Shown here one piece after another: positions 38,789 to 53,700 of a stretch of 64,000 nucleotides of DNA. The notes below the pieces were generated by a model. That model had not been told where the DNA came from and made no database searches. It saw only the letters and a program-made list of their open reading frames with translations. Positions within the stretch are counted from its first letter, which is position 1; the number at the start of each line of letters is the position of its first letter. The DNA comes from Meghimatium bilineatum (taxonomy: Eukaryota > Mollusca > Gastropoda > Stylommatophora > Philomycidae), in assembly GCA_034231615.1 (NCBI GenBank), contig CM067298.1:25004528-25068527 (forward strand), in the 5' to 3' direction. The translations under genes were made by a program, and so were the position numbers.

Positions 38789-41700
38789 CTGAGAAAAACA
38801 GTATAAACTTTATTAAGTAAAGTAGTATTTTCAACTTTAATGAGTGTTGCAAAAATGTCAATTTTACAGAGTGCAGTATAAATGCCAAAATTAATAAGTG
38901 TAGCAACAATGTCAGCTTTACTAAGTGTAGCAACAATGTCAGCTTTACTAAGTGTAGCAACAATGTCAACTTTACTAAAGGTAGCAACAATGACAACTTT
39001 ACTAAGTGTAATAACAATGCTAAATTTACTCAGTGTAATAACAATGCCAACTTTAAGTGTAGCAACAATGTCAGCTTTACTAAGTGTAGCAATAATGTCA
39101 ACTTTACTTAGTGTAGGAACAATGTCAATTTACTAAGTGTAGCGATTCATGTCTATACTGATGGGTCTGCCTTCAAAGCCATCATCAAAGCAGGTTATGG
39201 TGTCTATATAGAATATCCAGACAAAACATCTGATGAGTTGTTTGATGCCTGTGGGGAGGTATGTTCTAACTATGAAGCTGAAATAACTGCACTAGAAATT
39301 GCCTTGTACCACCTGAAGACCATATTTGATGCCTTCCCATCAAAAGTCCAAAACATTGTTATTTTTACAGACTCTATGTCTGCTCTCCAAGCATTGGAAT
39401 GTGATGGACATTATAAACCCGAGCTAGCTGAAATATACCACCATGCAAACCAGCTGCTCACATCTTATGATGTCAACATTGTTATGCAGTGGATTCCTGG
39501 CCACTCAAACACACCTGGTAATGATAAGGCAGACAGACTAGCAAAGAGTGGAGCACAACAAGAACAGCCTTATACAGAAACAACAATGCACACAGTTAAA
39601 ATGATTCTGAAATCTGTGAACAAAGAAAATTGGATGAACAGATGGGCCATGGGAAACACTGGGAGGGAAATCTATAAATATATGACCAGCCCAAATCCTA
39701 AAGACAATATCAACCTCCTGGAAAGAAAAGACCAGAGTATCATATTCCGACTGCACACACATGTACAGTTTAACAATCACCTGAACAGAATACAACCACA
39801 ACACACTCCAGGGTGCTGGCTGTGCACTCATCCATATGAAACTGTTGACCACCACATTTTTGAATGTCCAGCGCTGGATGACATCAGGAAAATGCTTCTC
39901 CCTCCAGGGCCAGATAAATGGAACACATTATATGGAACAAAACAACAACTCACAAACACATGCATATATCACACAATGGCATTGGGTTAAAGGGAATGAG
40001 CCCATGGACCGCTGGATCAGCAACCAACCAACCAACCAACCAAGTGTAGCAATAATGTCAACTTTACTTAGTGTAGAAACAATGTCAATTTACTAAGTGT
40101 AGCAATAATGTCAACTTTACTTAGTGTAGAAAAAATGTCAATTTACTAAGTGTAGCAATAATGTCAACTTTACTTAGTGTAGAAACAATGTCAATTTACT
40201 AAGTGTAGCAATAATGTCAACTTTACTTAGTGTAGAAACAATGTCAATTTACTAAGTGTAGCAATAATGTCAACTTTACTTAAACAAACAAAAGTTATTA
40301 TATGATGCTATAAACATGTGAGATATATGCTACCTCATGATACTAAGCCATAGCATTGTTTTGAGGGAACCATCGCTATTGCATGCTGTTATCTCCTCCA
40401 ATTATATGACTCGAACATCCATTTACATAAATGTATTAACTGGAAAGTGCTCATCCTAAAACTTGAACCAAGACCATGTGACAATAAACTAGTGTGTTTG
40501 CTACATATAATCTGATGTGAACTTTACTTAGTGTTACTAAATGTTAACTCAGTATTTAACAATGTCAACCTCACTAAGTTAAGCCATTAATAACAATTTT
40601 AATCAACAATATTATGAGTGAGCAGATACAATGGATCGATGTGACATAGTTAATGCATTAAAGGACCTCATCTGTTCAGATGGATTTTCAAAAGTGTGAA
40701 TCATGGTCGATCTCAAGGCTGCGTGAGATTTGTATAAAGGTTGGAACAGCCAGTAAAGAGAAATATAATAAATATATGAAGAGACTGATAAATCAGCTTC
40801 AAACTGGAACTGTAAAACTCCCAAATGTAGCAATAATGTCAACTTTACCGACTGTAACAATAATGTCCACTTTACTGAATGTAGCAATATGTCCACTTTA
40901 TGGAGTAAAACTTACTAGCACAATTATTCAAAGCAATTTGAATTCCTGATAAAATATGATGTTTGATCAAACATAAAACAACAACTATAGAAGCGTTCTA
41001 GAAGAAGAAAATAATAAATCACCTTTCTGACAACTCCTGTCTTGAGAGCATGCTCATTAAGTGACATATTCTGTTTCTTGCACAAGTGCCTCAAGGATCT
41101 GTTGAAATGAGCAGAGCCTGTGAAGTACACAAGTGCACAGCCATACTCTTCATAGGGAACAACAATGATATCCAGGCGACGGTGCTGGCAGTACAGAAAG
41201 AGATTAAGAAATGTTTAAACTTTATTTAGCCATTCTCAAATTATTTCAATAACACAGACACAACAAAATACATAAAATTGATCATCTTGAAGAATTTTAA
41301 AGAAGATCTATTTTTTTTAAATCATGAAAATTTTTCTACATAAATTTGATGATTGTCAATGTTCCAGTATATATCCTTTATGATCCACTTTTACAACGAT
41401 CTAGTTCATTATAATACTTCAGTAGTGATAGTATTACTAAAAATAGTTCAATTTAGATACTTCTTCTTTTATGATTCATGACGTGGCGGTAGTTATCATG
41501 CTTTCTGTTTCATGTGCTGTCAATCATTTTTGATACCAATGTTCTCCCATGCCACAATGCCAGGTTGTCAAGCATCTTCTTTATTGTTCTTTCCCTACCC
41601 CTCTTGCTTTTCAACTTGCCTATTGTCATCATGTGTTCCATCTTTTCTCTTCTCATGACATGTCAAAAACTGTGGACCGTCTCTTTCTGAAATGGGTAAG

Positions 41701-44700
41701 CAGCTCTTTTTTGGAATTACTTTATTTCAATATATCTTCATTACACTTTTCATCTATTCATGGTGTTCTTAATATTCTTATATAAAACCACATCTCTGTT
41801 GCCTCTATATATAATTTGTCACTGTTCTGCTGATTGTCCAAGATTCACTTTCATACATAAGAATTGTTCTATATAACCTCTAAGAACTATCTGTTTCACC
41901 TCAATTGACAAAGTTATATTAGATAGGATGGTCTTCATCTTGAAAATGTTATCTTTGCTTGGGCAATTCTACATTTGACTTCTTTAATACATAATCCATC
42001 TGATTATTATGATACCTAAATATTTGAAAATGATTGATTTGCTTCAGACTGATCCCATCTACTTTGATGTTGCACTCTGGTGGAAATGTATTCTTTTATA
42101 TTCTTCTTCTTCTGTGTTCATTCTTAAACTCCTGCAGATTAGCCGGAAGTAGTCCCAAGAATGGAATGTATTGTTATGGTTTACAGCATCGCTGCGATAT
42201 CTGCACCTTTCGGATTGATACATTTGACTTTAACATGGCTTTGGGTCACTGACCCTGTATGCGTGTTCGTCCATCACAGGTGATGATGACCATTTTTATC
42301 CACTTTTGAAAATTCAGTTAGAATTATGTCCTTGATTATGAGTTCGTAAATGGCTAATAAGCTCTATTTGAGCTGCAGTATAATGGACAGTTCAGGCATA
42401 GAATGACCACTGCAGATGGATTTTGTTCTATCCGTGACTTTCTAGCTATTCTCCACTGTTTAGTTGCTACATTTCTAGTCTTTTCACAAGATGATGTGCA
42501 CTTTTTGACTGTAGAGTGCCACATAAATCTATTTTTTGCAAGTTCTTCCCATGTATCTTGGTTTATTTCAAAGGCTTTCAGTGAGGTCTTTAACAAGTCC
42601 TTGTAGTGCTTCTTCTGGCCATCTTGAGATGGTGTACCCTTCTCCAGCTCACCATAAAGAAGTATTTTAGGCAGGCATACATACCAGATGACCTGCCCAA
42701 TAAATCTGTGTCTGCATCAGGATAGTGTCAATGCTAGGGATTCCAGATCTGTCAAGGACAGTGGTATCTGGAATCTTGTCGTGCCATCTGATGTACATAG
42801 ATTTTCTGAGACAAGTTATTGAGTTTCCTCACATGGTGTCTATACACAGTCCATGTTTCACTAGCGTATAACAGCACTGGAAGTACCACTGCTTCATAAA
42901 CTTTCAGTTTGATCTGTAGATTAATGCCATCTCTATGCCACACATTTGCGTAGTCTGTCGAAAGTGTTGCTTGCCATGGCAATCCTTGTATACACTTCAT
43001 CATCAACATTGGCATTTTGTGAAAAAGTACTACCTAGGTATGTGAATCTATTCACAACTTTCAGTGCTACTATAGGGTTACTGACCCTATATGGGATGGG
43101 ACAGCCAACTCCACCCCATAACCTCCTTAGTCACCTCTTATGACATGCATGGAATGTAAACAGTTGTGCTATTCTTTGCTCCCCTCTCAGGCCCCCAGCA
43201 TCACACATTCTTTGATATTATTCTTGGATACAATGTAATTCTAATATGGCAGCTGCACCCATAGAATATAGTGTTTTAATATGGTTTGTGGGTGAATCCT
43301 TTAATAAACCAGAATTGTTATCAGGTGTGTTTCCTCAATATGTTAAAAGTAATGTTAAATGATAACCATCATTATTAGAAACAAGTTTTTAACTCTTCAA
43401 ATAACTATCATGTTTAAAAACTCATTTAGACAATACAAACACTCATGCTATATTGAACATTTCAAAGTCCTATGGCAAGATGTAATTTTTTAAATAAACA
43501 CTTCAAGACACAGCTGTCATTTCTTTACAAATTTGCAAAAAACTTGGTATGCTAGGATTGCTGATCAGCAAAATTTTATCACAAATAAGCATGGTATAAC
43601 TGAAATAATATTATTCTGGATTCTTGAATAGTGCAGCGGCAGTTGATTGTAGAATATTTGTTTGTATTTCAAAGTTCACATGTTTCATTACATCACCACT
43701 ATCAGTGTCATGTCAATTGACATATGATGGCAGTCATGGATCTGCAGAAGCATATGTACTGACTAATTGTGGATTTCCACAAACATCTGTACTGATGAAT
43801 TTATGGATCTCTACAGACATCTATCTTGACTAATTTATGGATCTCCACAAACAAACTGTACTTGACTAATTATGGATCTCCACAAACAAACTGTACTTGA
43901 CTAATTATGGATCTCCACAAACAAACTGTACTTGACTAATTATGGATCTCTATAAACAACTGTACTTGACTAATTATGGATCTCTATAAACAACTGTACT
44001 TGACTAATTATGGATCTCTATAAACAACTGTACTTGACTAATTATGGATCTCTATAAACAACTGTACTTGACTAATTATGGATCTCTATAAACAACTGTA
44101 CTTGACTAATTATGGATCTCTATAAACAACTGTACTTGACTAATTATGGATCTCTATAAACAACTGTACTTGACTAATTATGGATCTCTATAAACAACTG
44201 TACTTGACTAATTATGGATCTCTATAAACAACTGTACTTGACTAATTATGGATCTCTATAAACAACTGTACTTGACTAATTATGGATCTCTATAATGGAT
44301 CTCTATAAACAAACTGTACTTGACTAATTATGGATCTCTATAAACATCTGTATAACCAAATATGGATCTTCACAAAAATCTATACTGACTAATTATATTT
44401 CCACAATCAACTTACTGAGTCATTCTGCAGTATGTTGACACAATCAGATTTTCTTGAGACAAAACAGTTAAAAATAATCATAACATGATACACTAACATG
44501 GTTACTCTTTATTAGCTATGAAATGACTTAATATATACCTTTCTGCCTTCACCTGGAAGTCTACATACACCTAAATACTTCTTTTGATTACCAGTGTCCT
44601 CTGTAGATACCAGGTCATCTGTTAGAAATCCTAAAGATATCACAAATATTAAAATACAAATTGCTGCCACTTTCACATATATTTAATATAAATTACACAC

Positions 44701-47700
44701 ATAAAAAACTGAGGTAATGTCAATTGCAAAAACAGAACAAAACATAACTATTCTAATTGATAATCCAACAACATCAACAGGTGAAAGAATTCACTTATCT
44801 TGGAAGCATCATACAAGCAAATTGGGAAAAAAACCCACAGAAATCAAACATAAATGATACATAGCATACCAGACCTTGGACAGATTTCTCCTATTTTTAA
44901 GAACAAACATGTGAACATGAACACCAAAACTGCACTATATAAAATGATCATCATACCAACACTATGATACCAATGTCAAACATGGACACTAATAACATAC
45001 GACAATGTATTACAACAGAAATGACTTGTGACCTTATGACCCTGATGGTTATGAGCCATATTATTATTACTATTATTATTATTATTATTATTATTACTAT
45101 TAATATTTTGATATATATACTGGCATAATCAACCACATAGCTGTCAGGAATATAAGCAAGGCTACAATCTTCATATTATTTGAAACCTAATATAAATGGG
45201 TCCAGTACCTGATGCCTTCAGTTGAGCAAGAAGTTTATGAAATATTCCTTTGTGGGATTTTCCATCAGGATGTGTTACTAATACATCCACATCCCCACAT
45301 GTAAGCTTGCCACGTCTGTAGGAACCACATGCCTGAGCAATTACTCCCTCCTGAATACTTTCAGCTGCCTCTTTCACCTACACATTTTCAAAATCAGAAA
45401 CATGAGAAAGAAGTTTGTTAGAAAAATTATTGTTTTGCAATACTGATGGAATGATTAGTGAAATACATCACAATCTCATGTATCAGATCTCCTCTATCAA
45501 CCAATAATTATAATAAAAATCCCATGTATCTAATCCCCTCTACCAACCAATAATTATGATCAAAATCCCATGTATCTAATCCCCTCTACCAACCAATAAT
45601 TATGATCAAAATCCCATGTATCTAAACCCCTCTACCAACCAACAATTATGATCAAAATCCCATGTATCTAATCCCCTCTACCAACCAATAATTATGATCA
45701 AAATCCCATGTATCTAATCCCCTCTACCAACCAATAATTATGATCAAAATCCCATGTATCTAATCCCCTCTACCAACCAATAATTATGATCAAAATCCCA
45801 TGTATCTAATCCCCTCTATCAACCAATAATTATGATCAAAATCCCATGTATCTAATCCCCTCTACCAACCAATAATTATGATCAAAATCCCATGTATCTA
45901 ATCCCCTCTATCAACCAATAATTATGATCAAAATCCCATGTATCTAATCCCCTCTACCAACCAATAATTATGATCAAAATCCCATGTATCTAATCCCCTC
46001 TACCAACCAACAATTATGATCATAATCCCATGTATCAGATCCCCTCTACCAAACAATAATTATGATCAAAATCCCATGTATCTAATCCCCTCTACCAAAC
46101 AATAATTATGATCAAAATCCCATGTATCTAATCCCCTCTACCAAACAATAATTATGATCAAAATCCCATGTATCTAATCCCCTCTACCAAACAATAATTA
46201 TGATCAAAATCCCATGTATCTAATCCCCTCTACCAAACAATAATTATGATCAAAATCCCATGTATCAGATCCCCTCTACCAAACAATAATTATGATCAAA
46301 ATCCCATGTATCTAATCCCCTCTACCAAACAATAATTATGATCAAAATCCCATGTATCTAATCCCCTCTACCAACCAATAATTATGATCAAAATCCCATG
46401 TATCAGATCCCCTCTACCAAACAATAATTATGATCAAAATCCCATGTATCTAATCCCCTCTACCAACCAATAATTATGATCAAAATCCCATGTATCTAAT
46501 CCCCTCTACCAACCAATAATTATGATGAAAATCCCATGTATCTAATCCCCTCTACCAACCAATAATTATGATCAAAATCCCATGTATCTAATCCCCTCTA
46601 CCAACCAATAATTATGATCAAAATCCCATGTATCTAAACCCCTCTACCAACCAACAATTATGATCAAAATCCCATGTATCTAATCCCCTCTACCAACCAA
46701 TAATTATGATCAAAATCCCATGTATCTAATCCCCTCTACCAACCAATAATTATGATCAAAATCCCATGTATCTAATCCCCTCTATCAACCAATAATTATG
46801 ATCAAAATCACATGTATCTAATCCCCTCTACCAAACAATAATTATGATCAAAATCCCATGTATCAGATCCCCTCTACCAAACAATAATTATGATCAAAAT
46901 CCCATGTATCTAAACCCCTCTACCAACCAATAATTATGATGAAAATCCCATGTATCTAATCCCCTCTACCAACCAATAATTATGATCAAAATCCCATGTA
47001 TCTAATCCCCTCTACCAACCAATAATTATGATCAAAATCCCATGTATCTAATCCCCTCTATCAACCAATAATTATGATCAAAATCCCATGTATCTAAACC
47101 CCTCTACCAACCAATAATTATGATCAAAATCCCATGTATCTAATCCCCTCTACCAACCAATAATTATGATCATAATCCCATGTATCTAATCCCCTCTACC
47201 AACCAATAATTATAATCAAAATCCCATGTATCAGATCCCCTCTACCAAACAATAATTATAATCAAAATCCCATGTATCAGATCCCCTCTACCAAACAATA
47301 ATTATAATCAAAATCCCATGTATCAGATCCCCTCTACCAAACACTAATTATAATCAAAATCCCATGTATTTTAATAATATAGACATAATAAAAACATTCC
47401 TATTCATCGTATGATTGTTATTTGTACCAAAATGTAAAACCTTTACCACAAACAATGAGTAAATATCTTCCTTTGTTGTGATTTCAGACATGACCTTAAT
47501 TATTTATGTAGGTCGAAGTACTAACCCATTGTACCTCACTGAGAAAAGAAAACTTGACTATTGCTGTGATTTTCATTGGTTGGCAAAAGTATAAATAACT
47601 AATTATAATTAAATGATCAATGAAAATCATGACAATAGTCAAAGTGGTTTAACATAGTGAAGCTGCACACAGGCCTGTCTAATGAAGGTCATGATCTGAC

Positions 47701-50700
47701 CAAGTAATATAACCACAGATATGATAGTATCATCATCATCATCAAAAGGACCATTACTAAAAGAACCAATAGAAAGACCACCTTCACGGAAAATACCATC
47801 ATCATTATACAGACACACAAAAACTGTGAGATTAATGTTGATCTACAGAGAGCAGTCCCTAACAGTGTACAATGGTGAGAAATAATCAGACAGCTTTATC
47901 ATAAAGTTTAGGACTATTTAACCAACTGAGATTATTTTTCCTTCTCTTCAAGTCATGCTACATTGTATTTCTGCCATCCAAACCCTTCACACACCTCCCT
48001 CCTTTTTGCAAAGTAAAATATTGGATGTAGTAATATAAATAAATTGCCCCCCCCCCAGATAAAACTACTGGAAATAGTAAAATATTGTTATCTATATTAG
48101 TGATTAACTCAAAAAAGGAGCCAAATTGAAATGAAAAGCTTTATTTTTAATGGAATCACATTGACCATATATAGGACGGGACATCCAAATCCACCCCAGA
48201 ACCTTCTTGTCACTTCTTATGACATGCATGGAAGGTAAACAGTATTGCTATTCATTGTTTCCTTCTTGAGCTCATGGTAACAAACAGGTGACACAGGTAT
48301 TTGTTTACTATTGTAGTTTATTTTGTTCAATTACACATTTTCATTCATTATGTCACATTTCATGAGTTCCAGGTCTTTTTAATGACATTGGAATTCTTTG
48401 TGACCTTCAAGACTTTTGCTTATTTATTGTCTTTAACTCACTTACCTATATGCCAGTAATGGTTCTATGTATTGCTGGATAACTATTTGACCTTCATTGA
48501 CAATGATATGTTTCATATGGGGGGCGTGATGTTATTTTTTTTCAAGATTCTGAGTCATACTTCTGAAAAAAACTGAATTGTCCAGAGTATTGCATGGATA
48601 TAGGACTCTGGTCATGCAGGGATCTTAGACAACAGAGTATTGCATGGATTTAGGACTCTGGTCATGCAGAGATCTGAGACAACAGAGTATTGCATGGATA
48701 TAGGACTCTGGTCATGCAGAGATCTGAGACAACAGAGTATTGCATGGATATAGATAGGACTCTGGTCATGCAGAGATCTGAGACAACACAGTATTGCATG
48801 GATATAGATAGGACTCTGGTCATGCAGGGATCTTAGACAACAGAGTATTGCATGGATTTAGGACTCTGGTCATGCAGAGATCTGAGACAACAGAGTATTG
48901 CATGGATATAGATAGGACTCTGGTCATGCAGAGATCTGAGACAACAGAGTATTGCATGGATATTGATAGGACTCTGGTCATGCAGAGATCTGAGACAACA
49001 CAGTATTGCATGGATATAGATAGGACTCTGGTCATGCAGAGATCTGAGACAACAGAGTATTGCATGGATATAGATAGGACTCTGGTCATGCAGAGATCTG
49101 AGACAACACAGTATTGCATGGATATAGATAGGACTCTGGTCATGCAGGGATCTTAGACAACAGAGTATTGCATGGATTTAGGACTCTGGTCATGCAGAGA
49201 TCTGAGACAACAGAGTATTGCATGGATATAGGACTCTGGTCATGCAGAGATCTGAGACAACACAGTATTGCATGGATATTGATAGGACTCTGGTCATGCA
49301 GAGATCTGAGACAACAGAGATTGCTTGGAATATACTACTCTGGTCATGCAGAGATCTGAGACAACAGAGATTGCTTGGAATATACTACTCTTGTCATGCA
49401 GAGATCTGAGACAACAGAGTATTTCCTGGATATATTACTCTGGTCATGCAGGGATCTGAGACAACAGAAGAGCAGGATCCTTGGTGGGAAATACTGTGAC
49501 TAATGGCACAGTACTGAGAAGTGATAATGCTGACATAATAAGGGTTATGATTTTGTTTTCATTTTTCTGCAATGCTGCTTTTTGCCTCATGTTTTATATT
49601 TATTTTTAACCAATCAACTGTGCCAGCTAATTTTTCATAAACATGCTCTAACAATTTCAAAAACTGCTCACAACTTGTTCGATTTCTCCAGCCTCTTCTC
49701 TGGGCATTCTGTCCAATAGGTCATCATAGAGTCGTACACCAACTTCTTGCTGTCGAGTAAGATTAGCCTTCTCCTTAAGGTCAGATATTGTTCGAAAACC
49801 CTGACCAAAATAAATATAATTTAAATACTTGATTTATTTGTAAATGAGAAAATGTATGTAGTTTTTGTCACAAGTAAAAAAATAACACATGGTACTAGAG
49901 CTGGACAGTCTATCAGTTATTACACTTTTTTGTTAATTGTTAGATAAACTGATATAAAACTATAAGGAGATCTGTATGTCTACAGTCTTCCCTCAGAAGA
50001 AGTAGATAAAGATGTTACTTTCATTTCCTGTGCTTAAGAATAATTATTTCCTGTTCTTGTTATTCAAGTCATAAATGTGATAAGCTTATTTTTCTTTCTT
50101 AAATGTTAAGTCTCAATTGACTGAAAAAATATGCAGTTACAAATAGTATTACATGTATGGTAGATAAATGTAGTACACATTTTAAATTTAAAACTTGACA
50201 AAAGACAGTACTACAAAGTATTATAATAAATGTGTCCTTCATGAAACTATTTTAACTTTGAACTTTATTTTATAATTGTATTTAGCCTAGTCCATTATTT
50301 GTTACATTTTAGAATTGCTGCAGAAAATTGACACAGTTAACAATAGTCAAATGTGTCTGGTATGTCTTTATTATGCCATTAAAACTGGTAACTAGTGTTT
50401 TAATTCATTTGTAAATAAATTACAATAACTTGATGCTGTGTCTGCAATAAGTCTCTTAAAATAATGTTGTCTGCAACAGGCATCCAGCGTCCTCTGTCTA
50501 TTGTCTTAGTGGTGCAATCTGCTAGACTATAACCTGTCCATATCATGTTTCCCTTCCATTTGTATCTCTGCCTAACTCTTGTTTGTGCCCTTCAACTTTA
50601 CCCTCAAGCAAGGTCTTCAACAAAGTGTCATGTATTTCAACATATTCAAAATATTTTATTTGTTTGATTTTTAGTTCCTATAATCACCTGTGTGGCAACC

Positions 50701-53700
50701 AGGGTGTTTTTTGCACCTGAACTTCTAGTTCAGGTGCAAAGAATAATGCTATTGTCTTCATTTGAGGCATGTCATAGGCTACGGAAAGTTTGGGAATGGG
50801 CTAGCAACCTGTGAAAAAATCATTATTGTCACATCTTGTCTCAATTTCTTACTTTTGTCTTCTCTCAAAAAATTCTCATGGATGACACAGAAATGCAGAT
50901 CAGTGGACATTGCACCTTTGTCCTTTTTGTTGCAGACTCATAGGTGGTTGGGAATGCTAAGTGAGCCATCACGGCAGATGGGTCAACAGATATGATGGAA
51001 GAATGATGAATTAGTTCATCAAAATATGTGTGACACTTCTGGCAGGACATGTTGATCCTGGGATACTGCAATACCTTTAAGACAGAAAACCTTACGCATT
51101 TGAGTGTCATCTTGGTTACTCAACTGAGGTGAACCTAAGCTTTTGTCAGAAAGACTATAGGCTGTTAATAGCTACCTCATCACAGCTATAGGAATTATTT
51201 CATCATCATTTCCTTTAATATTTTGTTTTTCATATGCAGTGTTGTCAGAACATATTTTTAGTTTTATTTTCTCTCCATGTTCTTCTATGTCCACATCTCA
51301 GAGGCATGTTTTCAGTTTATTCATTGTCCCTGTTTCTGAGCTAATTGTTAGTGTAGAGTAAATTTAGCATTTTGCAATTCCATTTATAGTTAGTTTGTTA
51401 TTTATTAACAATATATGCTGCTTCTGAAAGCCCATATAGACCCAAATGGAGAAAACAAATAAAAATACTGTATTGAAGATAGTACCAAAAAACTAAATAT
51501 GGTGAATAAAAAATATTCATCAACCTGAATACTGATATTAAAACATCTAAAGCAGAATGAAAATAAAATAAAATATTCAAAGTTGAAAAGAAAAACTTGA
51601 ACGCTAAGGATAATGTACTGTTGTTACTGTTACTACTAAAAATAATACATAGTAAAAATAAAACTTAAAACTCAATAGAACCAAAAGTTTTTTATAAAGG
51701 TCCCTATTTGATGCAACGGAGAGAAAAAATCTGTTCCTTTGCTATTTTTCATTTCCAATATTCTATATTTAGTATCTTTAATATTTACTATTTAAATGCA
51801 AAAGCACAGTAAGAATAATAGATGGAGTGACTGAACATTTTTAAACAAGATCAGGAGTAAGAGAAGGCTGCGTACTCTTACCTCTACTTTTTAACATATA
51901 CATGAACAGAATAATAAAAGAAGTTCACATCAACAAAGAGAAAACCACTGAAATAAACCTGATGATAAACTTAATAATGAAATCAATGAACTACTATTTG
52001 CAGATGATCAAAGTCTAATATACGAAGATGGGGAAAATAAGCAAAACCAAATTAATGCATTGCTGTTAAAGAAGTACAACGTGAAAATTAACATACAAAA
52101 AACAGAAGTTATTAAAATTAGTAAGTCTGCAACACCAATAGATATAACAAAAGTTAAACAAGCGAAGAAATTTAAATATCTAGGCAGAATTTTTTTCGAA
52201 AATGGAAAACTAGACAGAGAAATAGAAACAATGTGTCAGAAAGCAAACACAGTGACTTGCACCATTACCTCTACACCCAAAGATCAGGATAGAAATTAAA
52301 AGACAGATAATATCTACAAATTTTATACAAACACTTTGCTACCAATGTCAAACATGGTCTTTAACAGTCTCGCGACATGTGTCTGAGAGAAGCTGCAATG
52401 GTTACTAAACTAGATAAAATAAAATTTAAAAATTAGGAAATTAGGAAACGAGTTGATTTAATATCATGTATTGAACATATTAAAAGACAGCAAGTAAAAT
52501 GGTTTTGTCACCTTATGAGAATGCACCGAAACCAAATACCAATAGCAGTATATTATTGAATATCCAGTATAACAAATGAATATCCAGATATAAAGCCAAA
52601 GGTAGATGAAGAAAACAGTGACTAGGAAACAAAGATAACTTTGAACAAACATGGACTTGATGCAACCAAAGCCCACATCTTGCCTTGGAAAGACAGCTTA
52701 TTATATAGACAATAAAGACAGACAATAGACTATTTAGTAGTTTCATTAGTTAACAGTAATAATAGTACATTATCCTGAGTGCTATCACTTCTTACTTTTG
52801 TTGTTGTAGCACTCTCTGCTTTGTTACCTCTAACACTGGTTATTATTTAAAGAAAAGCTTTACTTTGCTATGTATATTATGAAGAGCTTGAAATACCACC
52901 AACAAATCAAGAAGTAAAGACTGCCATTGGACAAATGTCACAGAAATGCACCTGGAATAGATGCCAACCTAGCAAACCTTTTTACATCCTGGAACTCAGG
53001 AACCCTGCTTCAAAACCTGTAAGATGCCTCAATTGTCCACCTATATAAAGGCAAGGTAAATAAATAAACATCATGTGACAACCACCAAGGGTTATCGTTG
53101 CTATCCACAGCTGGTAAAAAACTAGCTTGTGTAATACTGAACCAACTTATACAGACACAGATGATCTTCTGTCTGAAAGTCAGTGTGGATTGCATGCTGT
53201 GGACAAGATCTTTGCAGCCTGTCAACTCCAAGAAAAAATCCAAGAACACCAAAGGCAACTTTTCACAACATTTGTAGAACTCATAAAGGCATTTGGCATC
53301 GAGAACAGAGATAAATGAGAAATATTGAATAAAGAGTGGTGCAGCAACTGCAGAGAACCTCAGACATCATGCTGTGCAACAAAAATGCGCTAGAAGAGAG
53401 GCAAGAGCTGCTCAATGTCCCACAGGCTCCTCCCATTCATGCATAGGACTCATTAGTTACAGTTAGGCACACCAGAGACATCATCATATTCATCATCATC
53501 CCAGTTGAGCTGAATGGTCATCGTCGACTCTGACGGACGAACAACATATTATAATCAAGTATAATACACTATTATGTAATAATGTAAAAGAGACGTGATG
53601 TATTCACATATAATGTGAAAGGTGTGTAATTATAAATTTACAGAAACAGAAATACCTGTTGATACCAAACTTGAGCAGTATGAGGTCCAGCACCCCACAC

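Noticed and set aside
38769-39017. Leu-rich 82-codon frame overlapping POLL exon 9 side
   Set aside because: 27-bp array translated in frame; it is the intron next to the exon-9 acceptor.
39145-39990. RNase H frame as a host RNase H gene
   Set aside because: It has a target duplication, an (ACCA)n tail, a zinc-knuckle-like motif and related broken copies, so it is a truncated LINE.
45445-47372. CRISPR-like appearance of regularly spaced repeats
   Set aside because: Units are contiguous with no unique spacers; this is a eukaryotic minisatellite, as are the other arrays.
48820-49409. Frames of about 100 codons in the 50/54-bp array
   Set aside because: 54 is a multiple of 3, so units read open in several frames on both strands; nothing besides the repeat is encoded.
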